A DNA stretch of 64,000 bases from Zygaena filipendulae (taxonomy: Eukaryota; Arthropoda; Insecta; Lepidoptera; Zygaenidae), in NCBI GenBank assembly GCA_907165275.2, contig OU015651.1:3680501-3744500 (forward strand). Direction: 5' to 3'. The notes beneath the pieces are model-generated. The model saw only the letters and a list, made by a program, of their open reading frames with translations, had not been told where the DNA came from and made no database searches. Each line of letters begins with the position of its first letter. Position 1 is the stretch's first letter. Positions 30,446-41,200 of this stretch are shown in pieces. The position numbers were made by a program, and so were the translations under genes.

Positions 30446-33400
30446 ATTGGTAAAGTATAGTATGACAAAAAAAATGTCTTGTAAATTTATTCAAATTTAT
30501 TAATAAATGATTGATGGATTGTTAAACTACACATATAAATCTTCCTCTTGAATCACTCTATTGGTGAAAACCGCAATAAAATCCATTCAGTATAGTTTTT
30601 AAGATTATCGTGAACAGACAGACTTTGTTTTGTAATATGTAAAGACATTGTTTTATAATATGTAAGGACATATTATGAATCAAAGTCCTCCGCCGCGTCT
30701 GTCTGGATGCTGCATCAGATTTTAAGTTAGATACTATATGTTCTAAATTTCGTTAAAATCCGTTCGTCAGTTGCATGATGCGTGTTCAAACAAAACCAAA
30801 AACAGCCTAACCAAGATTACATAAATAAATTGAAACAAAATTAATCATTAAAGTACCTATATATCTCTCTTATCGCAACTTAAATAGATTGATCAAATCT
30901 TGCTCTCTTCCTTACATACTTGTATTAAACAAAGTCCCCCGCCGTTATAATATAATACATCTATTAATTAGCAAGTCTATTTTATCGTCTTTAAGCATCA
31001 CAGATAAGATAATAAACATTGAAATTTGAAATATTGTAGTTGCAAATTCCTCTCAATAGAATTAAACGGTTATAGTTCACAAAATAACATGGCCAATCAA
31101 AAGCAAATTATGTAATAGCCAAGTCAATTAATTATCTGATTCGCACAGTAGGTATTAGGTATAGGTCGCAACAAGGGAGGACCGGGTGCGTTATAAAGTT
31201 ATTCAAGGAACGTTACTCGGGCAACATCGTTAGTCGTTAGGTTGGCGCAAATAACCCCGTCCGCCATACACAATAACACGGTATTTGTTACTGTCGCCAG
31301 TGTGACATGGGACATGTGTTAACGTGTTGCTTACTTTTGATATGGCAATTAAAATGCTAAATTCGTGTGGCCGGTGTTTATTATACGTCGTTTAGGTTTT
31401 CGATGATTAAAATTTCTTGAAATGTGGTCGGATGTATATACATACAGTATACTAGTCTGTTAAAAATTAAAATATCTAGTCACTTTATAGTCTGAACTCT
31501 AAATGCATAGATAAGCAAACATTAATGTAAGAGAATTAGACAATTTATGTTCAGCATAGACGACTTTTGATATATGGACTTAATTAAATAAACAGAACTT
31601 CATAATAATAGTACATTGAGTAAATACTATATTATTTCATTTTCAACCATTATGCAAACTTTTTTCCTACCACGCCTCTGAATATAGAAAAGTCTACACG
31701 TCAGGCCGTTCTCAATGTAAATAAAATTTACATATCAAATGGTATTCAGGCAGAGTGTTTTTCATCCCCAGTTGTTATTAATGGCTTCCCAATGAAATAT
31801 TGGGTGATTGAATGGGTGGGAGTGTGTTAAAATTCAAGAAAGGTTACTTTTCACTAGTGATAGATCTTTGGTAACTGGTTGTATGGATTCGCTTTGCGTG
31901 TCGACGCTCCACGGAGTTCACGGTAAGAATTTTTATCTTTGTTCATTTGCATACATGCAGTTATGTTATACGTTAGTCCATGTCTGGATGGCTATATATA
32001 TTGAATTATACCACCGGCAAATCTCGAATACAAATATTATATTTTAATGTTTGTCTGATCTCTTTTTGTATTGGTTCTTTGGAAATATTTGTGAGGGTTT
32101 TTATTGGGCTGGCGGGTACACAATTTTAGGTTGCGTCCTCTCAAATTATACGGAGTTATGGTTCTTTTACCAAATTATTTCTCTTTGTCACTGGCGAGCG
32201 ACAAAATATTTCGCTAGAGTTATTTAATATTTTGCACTGTATCTTTATTAGGCAGATGTTTTTGATGGTAGGTAGGTATTGCTAGTCGAGGTTTAGAAAA
32301 AGGTAACTGCAGCTCGAACATCAGTGACAGCGAATCAGTCTTTCGCACACATAACCCAAATTCAAGGCAAATCTATCAGTATTAACAACAAATCCGATTT
32401 TATATTTTTTTATTTTTATTTTTAGACATACCTATACCTACTCTACATATAAACTAAATACTAAAAGTATTTCCTTATTTTGTAGGTCAGAATTACTGTA
32501 ATTTATTTTTGTACAACTCAAAAGCAACAATTAAGCATTACTTAATATTGCTTAATGATTAATAAACAATTGAGAGTACATGTTGATAAAATAGAACAAT
32601 GATAATGTGATGAAAACTGATAAGGCTTCATGTATTCATAATTTCATACATATTCTACAAAAAAACTACTCCACCAGTGTTATGATGATAACAATACATA
32701 ATTTATGGAGGGAGTAGAGTAAGGAAATAACATAAAAACGGTAGTAGATAGTTGAACAATTAATAAGTAATATCGTTACACTAAATCTAAGGTGTAGAGC
32801 ACTATAAATTATTAGTGAACTACCGAAGGTTCGGTTTCTGTTTAGGTTTTGGCAATATTTCAAAGAAAAAATTTAGTTTCGGCATCAGTTTCAGTTTCAG
32901 AAAGCAAAAAATCTGTTGAGCATTCAGCCGCACCGAAACTCTGCGGTCGTGAATTATCCGCGCATCGTTCGACTGAGTTCGCCGTATAAGTGTAAAAAAT
33001 TTGCGTTTCATAAACGTCAAAAGCCGAACCTGAGACAGATACCGGAGATTTGGTTTTGGTTTCGGTAGAAAGTCCTTTTTCGGTTGGACACTACTATAAG
33101 TCCACTTGGATTGGATAGAAATTGGCGGGTGTCTTTCTAGAGATACAAGGTTATATTATTTTTACTACCAGTTGAACTATCATGCTGCGGTTATATCACT
33201 CGAGGGATTTTGTTTGCACTTTTTTGTAGTATAGTTCTAGTGATAAAAGGTTGATCATTTGTATAGTTTTTATCACTAGTTGAACTACTCAGTACCTAGT
33301 ATTATTTATTATGGAGTGTGTCTGTAGCGTTCCTGACGTTCCTGAATTAAACTTCACTAATGATATATTGCAATAATTTGCTTTTCTTTCGTTCTTTCTA

Positions 33401-33848
33401 ATTTATTCTTATATTTTTTGACACCAGTCTAAAGATCACAATCGGTTAAAATTTTGCGCATACGGAATTGATGCGCATTAATGCCTTTCGATACAAATAT
33501 TCTGATGCGCGATTGAGTTCACTCTAAGGTTGTGGAAGCTCGCAAACAAAGCACTCGTTATGTTCCTGTTGAACAATAGTTGTACACATTTCACCTTGTG
33601 CGTCCGTCTATTCGCTTGGTATGCATGTATTGACACTGTGTCGACTATCTATAGTGATGAACGGAGCGATAATGTTCTGTACTATGTACAGACGAGTCCT
33701 TGTACTCGCGTGATATTTGAAAATGCGTAGGTGCCAATGTTACTCAATATACGTATAGTTGATAGCTTTATCCAGTAGCTTCACTCGTAGATTTTGTCAA
33801 TCAATTTCATAGCCTTCAAAAACATTTTCTTTTTCTCTGCATAAAAGG
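30446..33848. other. Long gene-free stretch with small repeat words
   Basis: CAAAGTCCTCCGCCG (about 30682) and CAAAGTCCCCCGCCG (about 30934) are two ends of one interspersed repeat. At 32820-33080 the words GGTTTCGG, GTTTCAG and GTTTCGGT recur on one strand. The ORF at 31808-32047 (79 codons) has no motif I recognise. No splice pairs stand out. Confidence 0.4.
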
Positions 33849-33850
33849 TA

Positions 33851-35163
33851 GGGGAGACCGGGTACAAAAGTAACGCCGGGTCGAAAGTAACAAATGCCCT
33901 GTAAGTTTATCCAGTAGCCAAATACCATTTCACTGCCGTCAAGGTGATAGCCTGTGGCCCCCCCCTCATTTGAATTCAGTCGTAACGCGCGTCACGTGCT
34001 GTTAGGTTGTGTGAGAGGACGATACGTGGTTTCACAAATCAAAAGTAAGTTTTTTGGCAATTTTTTATTTTTGTTTTACGCAGTCTTAAAAACATGACAC
34101 TAATCTGAATATTTGCATATTTAATTCTTGATTAGAGTGATTATACAGTGTTTTAATTCGTTTTCGTCTAGCACGTTTCATTTTTAGGTAATCTTTCATG
34201 TTTTAACAAAAAATTGGTCGGGTACAAAAGTAACATAGCCCTATGGGTACACAAGTAACATGTTACTTTTGTCCCCGTATTTATTTACTTATGTGATAAT
34301 TTAATGTGTGTTTTTATTTGAACAGCATGCATGCCGCGACAACGTAAAATAGCTAACACAGGAGGAACTACCGACATGGAAGTGTACCGAAAAGCGGCTG
34401 AAAATCATTTCAATGATGGTATAAAAATTAGAGCCCTGGCAAAAAATATGATGTTTGCCATGTAGATAAATAATAAAAATTAAAAGCAGGAAATACTAGC
34501 GCAGTTGTGGGCTACCTTTGCGTCAATCGTGTTTTTACTATTGATGAGGAAAAAAATCTCCAGGACTATTTTAATCGAATGCTTTGGAGTTTATTTTGGG
34601 TTATCTCCATCTGAAGTACGTAAACTAGCATACGAATTGGCAAAAAATGGAAAAAAAATCCTGAAAAGTGGCCAAATATTGAATACCTAGTCTAACTAGA
34701 GAAAAAATATTATCATATACCTAATAATAACTGATCTCGTCATTACGTAATCTAAGAATAATTTGTATTGTTTTTTATTTTCTTAAAATGTTTTTTTTAG
34801 CACTCAAAATGCAAATCTTTATTTTTTGTTATCAATACTAAGTGTTTAATAAATAGTTTGTTGATTTAATATCTGATATTATATTCATTACAAACCTAAT
34901 CCATAACGAAATCCTGTACTGTTACTTTCGACCCACAACGTGTTACTTTCGGCCACGCTACGTGGTCGAAAGTAACAAATGACGAATTTTTTTAAAGTCT
35001 CTGTAATTCACACAAAATACACAATAACAAGATAAATCATGATACTAATGTAATTAACATGAATGGAATTTATTTAAGGCCCTATTAATTTCAGTAAAAT
35101 AACAACACCTAACCAGGAATCAAAGCAAAAGTACAAAATGTTACTTTTGTACCCGGTCTCCCC
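33851..35163 (+). mobile_element. pogo-like DNA transposon, internally deleted (1313 bp)
   Basis: The termini GGGGAGACCGGGTACAAAAG and their inverted complement are perfect for 24 bp, with TA duplicated outside (33849-33850, 35164-35165). The subterminal word TTACTTTCG-CC recurs inside both ends, as expected of transposase-binding sites. Only coding remnants lie between, so the element depends on a transposase made elsewhere. It interrupts an older HEL copy. Confidence 0.9.
34330..34690 (+). pseudogene. Remnant of a pogo/jerky-type transposase N-terminus
   Basis: The first piece (from about 34330) opens MPRQRKIANTGGTTDMEVYR and includes KIRALAKNM, the start of a psq/CENP-B-type helix-turn-helix that binds element ends. 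It stops at 34464. The second piece (34505-34690) contains YFGLSPSEVRKLAYELAKNG, a segment typical of the DNA-binding part of pogo/Tigger-like transposases. The DDE catalytic domain is entirely absent. Family assignment is from remembered consensus sequences. Confidence 0.65.
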
Positions 35164-35165
35164 TA

Positions 35166-35285
35166 CTTTATATCCTTTTTTATACCCCCGACAACATGTG
35201 TGCAAATTTTCATGGTGATCAGTTAATTGGTTAAGGCATGAAAGCGTAACAGACACACAAACTCACATTTGCGTTTACAATATTT
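35166..35285 (-). mobile_element. HEL repeat, 5' half cut off by the pogo-like element
   Basis: Begins immediately after the TA duplication with ATACCCCCGACAACATGTGT, then GGTTAAGGCATGAAAGCGTA and CTCACATTTGCGTTTACAAT. The weak match GCATAAAAGGTA on the far side of the pogo-like element suggests it inserted at the GATAAAAAGTA site of HEL. Confidence 0.65.
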
Positions 35286-35781
35286 GGATTCTTTTCGATC
35301 AAAACATTCCAACTTTATTCGTTAAAACTAGTAATCTTTGCTTTTATTTTTAAAATTAATATTGTTAATACTTGAACATTATCACACAATGCCACCTAGT
35401 CTTAATCTGTTATGTGCCTACGGGTGTAGGTTATCATACACTTACATCCAGACTCAAAGTACTTAAAACAAATGTTCTTAACATACCTATTTTAAGTGCT
35501 TTAACTCAGGTTTGCAAATCATTAGACCAAAATCGCATAGCTAGCTTATGCAATCGCTGCCGCTTAGGTATGTAGTGTGTTATGAGGTTTGATTATACAA
35601 GATATGATTTAGTATTCCCAAATACATTTCAATCGCTTTAACTTGCTTCACCGTAACTATACGTGACGTTAAACAGACACCGTGGCGTTATATCATATGT
35701 AGGTACCTACCTTGTCAACTTAACTCACCTTCGCTTGAATTAACATATTCCATACATACCTATTATAATATTATTATAATA
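35286..35781. other. No recognisable feature
   Basis: AT-rich. The 67-codon ORF at 35372 has no recognisable motif. Confidence 0.5.
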
Positions 35782-36059
35782 CTAGCTGTGCCCCGCGGTT
35801 TCACCCGCATGAAACGTTTTTGTATGACAACTTTTTTTTCCCAACATTCGATTTAAATGAAACAAAGCCTATATTATGTAGCTCCAGGTTTAGCTTAATC
35901 TACATGTGAAAACCGTATGGAAATCCGTTCAGTAGGTTCGGAGATTATCGCGAACCTCTTTTTTTGTGGTCGGTTACTTTTATTTTATCACTCCCTGTCA
36001 AAATTTGTCAAAAATATTCAATATACAGAATCGCGGATTCTGCTCTTTATTATAATAGG
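35782..36059 (-). mobile_element. HEL subfamily copy (AAAGCC type)
   Basis: CTAG, CCCCGCGGTTTCACCCGCAT, then AACGTTTTTGTATGACAACT, AACAAAGCCTATATTATG and AATCCGTTCAGTAGGTTCGG. The end near ACAGAATCGCGG and TTATTATAATAGGA is approximate. Confidence 0.65.
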
Positions 36060-36242
36060 AATGTATGGAATACACATATTTATTATATGTACAAATGTTA
36101 TTTTATAAGTATGTTGTAGGTAAGTAAGTGTGTTTGTAAGTGTTATTAATATAGGTATTGTTAGGTCAAGGTTGCAATAAAACTTTTCCATGAAAATTTT
36201 AAAAAAAGCGCCTACCATAATTTACATAACTTTGTAGTAGGT

Positions 36243-36543
36243 AGACAAATCACGGTAGATCCAGGACCGCTTTTTAAAAAGCAATTTAATGCATTTTAAT
36301 ACGTCTTTATTGTATGACCATTACAATAAGAATGAATGCTTAAAACTAACATTAAAACTAACATGAGTACATGAGTACATTATTCTTAATTCCTAGCACC
36401 TTATCTCTACCGGGCGGATGGACTTCGCCGTGTAGCGCGAATGCTTGCTCAGCGTCTGTGGCTGGCCACCCGGTCGTTGTCACAGTATGATAATATTTAT
36501 AATATAGAGAAATTATTCAGTACTTGGTACCGTCAACATGACT
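36243..36543 (-). repeat. 3' LTR
   Basis: 301 bp. On the element strand it begins AGTCATGTTGACGG and ends TGATTTGTCT. It contains a TATA-like ATTATAAATATT and an AATAAA polyadenylation signal (complement of TTTATT at 36306-36311). The final env codons and stop lie inside it (36513-36543). I found no difference from the 5' LTR on direct comparison. Confidence 0.95.
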
Positions 36544-38222
36544 CGTCCCCCCGCAAGTTCGAAATTATTCAAATTCGCAGGATTTGAAGAATTTCGATTT
36601 CCGCAAAGTTTCATTGTTATAGTTTCGCGAAAGTGAAACATGAAGTAAATTAAAACAATGCCTATTACTAAATACAATATAACTGTCCAAACGCTAACAC
36701 TTTTTAATGATACGATATTATTTTCACTTATATTATTTTCACTTTTCACGTCACTTTTCTTCAATGCGTATGTAAGATACTGTAGGTTACTGAAATCCAC
36801 TCCTTCCAGATTGACAGGCTTTCTTTCAGCATTTGTAAAGTTTATCAAAGGCAAATTTACAATGGGTAGTCCTGTATGAGTTGCTTCCTTTAAATCGGAC
36901 TGTCTTAGTTTTATTGTGAAACCACCAATTTTCACGAGACAATCGTCATCTATTGTAATTATATAAGTGCCTTGAATATTCTGAGGGAAGACTTGGCTTC
37001 GACATACTCTTCGCAATAAAGTGTTTGATCTCGCATATAATATCCATTGATTGGGTTGAATTTGTTGTATTTTAATATCTTCAATTTTGATCGGAATAAC
37101 GTCACAGGTGCTAGTATTCTCTATGAAGTTAAATAAATTTGCAATACAGTGATCTTGGATAGACTCGTATACATTTTCTGCGGAGCACACGAAGTAGGAT
37201 TTCTCGCATTTTTTACATGGTTGTGAGAGTGGCTTCGTTAGTGATCCCTTTACTAATAGGTAAGGATATTTGGGTAATATTACAAAAGTATTTGGATCAC
37301 GGAAAACAGGTAGAGGGTACAATTTGTAGTATATAAAAATTTCTTTTCTTACCAGTGGTACCTCTAACAGAAACGCTATCTGATTATCATGGATGAATGA
37401 TTTTAATGTAATAGTTTGCTCTATTTTTACAAGATTTTCCAAACTTACTGTATATGTTAATTTTTCATGTTTTTCAATATCACTTAAAGCTAATAACAAC
37501 TTAGTAGAGTCTATAATGGATTGATGTAGAGTTCCTAATTTACTGAAAGCAATCGCAGTTTCAATTTCATTTAATTGGGTGAGAATACATTGGAAATTAT
37601 GTAAAAGTAAATAATATGTATTAATAATGTTATTTTCTATGAAATCCTTTTGTTCCTTTATTTTCAAATGGTCCAATTCGCTTTGCAAGATTTTTGACTG
37701 AACATCAAGTTGTATTAAATTATTGTTTATAGATTTAGTAACATTCGTTACGCTTTGAACTATTTCAGAGATCAACGTTACCCTTTTATTAAGGTTTTGT
37801 TGATTTACTTTAATATTTTCTATAATTTGGTTATATTTAACAGCGTCTTCGTTGTCTAAATTTCCGGTTAATATTTTTATAATAGAACCTAAAGGGTTTA
37901 AAAGACCTCTTTTAACTCTAGCGATTGGAAATAATTGTTTAAGCTTGCTTAATGTTAAATTTTGTATGTACTCTACTTGTATCTTATAATTACATATCCT
38001 ATCGTAAGGAGTACTGTTAAAATTAAGCTTAACCAAGGAATTAAGTTGTATATATTTATTTGAATTTGACATAAGGTCGTCTTGAATAATTTGTAGGTTC
38101 AAGGTTTTAATAATGATCCACTTGTCATGGCTTACTACGGCAGTTCCTTGTTTCAGGGGTAGTACACCAGGATTACTATCAAGTCGGTGCAGTTGAAGGC
38201 CTTGGCATTGGCTCGTCGTCAT
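36513..38222 (-). CDS. env: Envelope fusion (F-like) glycoprotein, env
   Basis: 569 codons in the open frame. A furin-type site RVKR (about residues 102-105) is followed by a Gly/Leu/Ile-rich segment (GLLNPLGSIIKI), the likely fusion peptide, then a heptad-rich helical region (about 125-200), a Cys-rich segment (CKKCEKSYFVC), a transmembrane helix (about 508-528) and a 40-residue tail. This layout is that of errantivirus Env, homologous to baculovirus F proteins, which mediate membrane fusion. The frame begins inside the last 44 nt of pol and shows no signal peptide. Translation is therefore probably from a spliced mRNA joining a leader exon to an acceptor near 38180-38220, and the listed start is only the frame opening. 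The stop at 36513 lies inside the 3' LTR. Confidence 0.92.
   Translation of the reverse strand: MTTSQCQGLQLHRLDSNPGVLPLKQGTAVVSHDKWIIIKTLNLQIIQDDLMSNSNKYIQLNSLVKLNFNSTPYDRICNYKIQVEYIQNLTLSKLKQLFPIARVKRGLLNPLGSIIKILTGNLDNEDAVKYNQIIENIKVNQQNLNKRVTLISEIVQSVTNVTKSINNNLIQLDVQSKILQSELDHLKIKEQKDFIENNIINTYYLLLHNFQCILTQLNEIETAIAFSKLGTLHQSIIDSTKLLLALSDIEKHEKLTYTVSLENLVKIEQTITLKSFIHDNQIAFLLEVPLVRKEIFIYYKLYPLPVFRDPNTFVILPKYPYLLVKGSLTKPLSQPCKKCEKSYFVCSAENVYESIQDHCIANLFNFIENTSTCDVIPIKIEDIKIQQIQPNQWILYARSNTLLRRVCRSQVFPQNIQGTYIITIDDDCLVKIGGFTIKLRQSDLKEATHTGLPIVNLPLINFTNAERKPVNLEGVDFSNLQYLTYALKKSDVKSENNISENNIVSLKSVSVWTVILYLVIGIVLIYFMFHFRETITMKLCGNRNSSNPANLNNFELAGGRVMLTVPSTE
36544..36554 (-). other. Polypurine tract
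   Basis: On the element strand GCGGGGGGACG immediately precedes the 3' LTR. It is the expected primer for plus-strand DNA synthesis. It is short, and the env frame runs through it (encoding Ala-Gly-Gly). Confidence 0.7.
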
Positions 38223-41200
38223 CAGTAGCAGGAGAACGAGCTGGCCTTGCCTGCGAAGGGCGTTTAACGTCTTTAATTGGGATTTTTGTATTTCGCTTTT
38301 TAAGTTGTACTGGCACTACATTTCGCGCTATTTCCCCGGTAACCACGGCTTTTTCGTAGCGAGGTTTATCCTTGCTACGTCTGATATTTGTGCCTTTTAC
38401 GTAAATCCTATCGTCTAATTCAATCTTAAAATCTGATTCACCTCCTCTCTTTTCCCTAATCTTTTCTTTGGTTTCAATCATTCTTTTAGCAATTTCTTTG
38501 TATAAAAATTTTGTTCTTTTCGCGTGGTCTCTAATTAATAATTGCATGTACTGTTTATTTACGTTTATGTCAAAAGGGTTTTTAGATTCTGTGTGTCCGA
38601 AAACTACTTCAAACGGTGTTAAGCCAGTCGTAGAATGAATACTATGGTTGTATGCCATGATTGCGTAAGTCATTATAGAGGATGCATCTGTTTGCTTATG
38701 TTCGTATTTAGCGAGCCTATAGATTTCGATTATGGTTGAATGAAATCTTTCAATGACTCCCATTGAGTTGGGGTTGTTTGGAGTTCCTATGTGGAGTTCA
38801 ATCTTATAAAACTCCAATAATTCTTTTATTAAAGAGTTATTGAATTCAGAACCTGAATCAGAACTTATTTTATATGGTGTCCCGTAAAAAGAAAAATATT
38901 TTATTAAGCCTCTTACAACTTCCGGCGTAGATCTATTGCTAAGTTCAAAGGCTTGACCGAGTTTGCTAAATGCATCTATAATAGTTAGATAATATTTGCC
39001 TTCAATACTAAAAAGATCTATAAATAATTCTTGAAATGGTTTATTTTGTGTTTGGGTAAGTTGTAACAAAGGTTTGAATGGTTTTCGATCGTATTTCATT
39101 TTACGACAAGCCTCGCATGAATTTATAACGCTCGCAACGGTTTCCTCTAAATTATTCCAATAGTACGTCCTTTTCAAGTGACCGGCTGTTTCTTTAATTC
39201 CGCGATGGCAATTTTTTCCTAAATGGTATTTTAAAATTATTTCCTTTTGTTCGGCTTCATCTTCAACGTAAATAACTCGTTCAGTGCATTCGAATAATTT
39301 TACTGCGCCTTTCTTAAATAATGAAATGAAAGCCTCTACAAATTGAGTTCTATGGTTAGTGTTTTCGAAATAGATAAAATATTTTTTCTTTCCTCCAATA
39401 TAATTTTTTAAGAAATCTTTTATTAAGTCGGCTCTATCTAACGGCAAGTGTACTTCTAATATTTTTTGGGTTTTATTAGATATGTTTTTAACGCTAATTT
39501 CGTTCTTTAACCAAGAATATACCAAAATCTGATTAGGTTTAGTGTCGATCGCTTCCTTGAGTATTGGAATGCCAATCGATTCAGTTTCTTTATTTGAGTG
39601 AATAGTATCGGTATGAATTGTGAGATTTTCTGATTCGGAAGCTGTTAGTGTACTACTACAAGTGGGTGTTCTAATAGAATATGGGGAAGTCGGTCTTTGT
39701 AGTCTCTCTGAAGTTTCGTCCATTTCCGATTCAGATGAAATAGTTATTGGGCTTTTAGGGTTCAAATTACTATTTCCTTTTCGTTGTCTTTTATCCACAT
39801 TTACGACTAATGAGCTTGAATCATCTTTATGAAGAACGTTTAATTTTATCCTAGATAAGGCATCGGCGTTTGTATTTTGTTTTCCGTTTTTATAAATAAC
39901 TTCATAGTTGTACTCTGCCAATCGTAAGCGCCAGCGAGTGAGTTTACTGTTGGGTTCCTTAAGGGAATTCAACCAAGCTAGGGGTCTGTGGTCGGTAAAA
40001 ATTGTGAATTTTCTTCCGTATAAGTAAGGTCGAAAATGTTTTACGGCCCACACTACAGCGAGTAGTTCTTTCTCAATGGTGCTATACCTTGTTTCCGCAT
40101 CGTTGAGAGTCCTACTGGCATAGGCAATGGGAAGGTCTCCACCGACGGGGCCTTGAGACAAAACTGCTCCTAAAGCATAGTTCGAGGCGTCCGTAGTGAG
40201 AATAAACGGTTTTGTAAAATCAGGAAATTGTAGAAGTGGTGCATTCGTTAAAATTTCTTTACATTTGTTAAAAGCAGTAACGTATTCGTCAGTGATTAAT
40301 ACTTTGTGATTCTTTTTCAAACAGTTTGTTAGCGGTCTGGTTAGTTTAGCAAAGTCCTTGATGAATTTTCTATAGTAACCAATGAGTCCTAGAAAACTTT
40401 TAATTTCAGTAGTAGTTTTAGGTATGGGGAGGTTGATAATGGTGTTAATTTTGTCATTGTTTGGTCGGAGTCCTTCTTTAGTAATCGAATGTCCTAGGTA
40501 TAGTACTTCTTTACGTAGAAATTCGGATTTGTCTAATTGAATTTTCAGATTGGTCTCCCTAAGTCTGTCGAAAATTTGTCGGAGTTTTTGTACGTGTTCT
40601 TGTAAGCTCGACGAAAAGATGATGATATCATCTAAGTACACAAGGCAGTGTATTCCATTTAGTCCTCTAAGAATGCTGTCCATTGCCCTCTGGAATGTAG
40701 CTGGGGCTGTCTTTAGTCCGAAGGGCATTCTTAAAAATTCGTAGTGTCCAGATTGGGTGCTGAAGGCTGTCTTTTGTCTGTCTGTCTCGTTAACTTCAAT
40801 TTGATGATAGCCACTGGCGAGGTCAAGGGTGGAAAAATAAATAGATTTACCTAATTTGTCAAATAAGTCGGATATATTTGGCAGTGGATATTTGTCATCA
40901 ATTGTTATGTCATTTAGCCGCCTGTAATCTATGACCATACGGTACTTTCGTTCACCCGAAGCGTCGAGTTTTTTGGGCACCAGGTGCACCGGAGCACTCC
41001 ATGGTGAAAATGACTCCTGAATTACATTTTCTTTAAGTAATTTGTCAACTTGTCTATTTATTTCATCGTTAATAACTTGGGGTTGTCGATATGGCTTAAT
41101 ATATATGGGATCTTCGTTAGTAGTCCTGATTACGTGCTTTACTTTGTTTGTGAAGGTCAGTGGAAGTTTGTCACAGTAAAATATATCTTTATATTCATGG

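Noticed and set aside
32820..33080. GGTTTCGG-rich patch as a telomere-like (TTAGG) array
   Set aside because: The words are irregular and not in tandem; TTAGG runs are absent.
36018..36218. Overlapping ORFs on both strands next to the errantivirus
   Set aside because: Lie in HEL subfamily tail and AT-rich flank; no recognisable product.
39620..40744. Plus-strand ORFs inside pol
   Set aside because: Antisense shadows of a well-supported pol frame.
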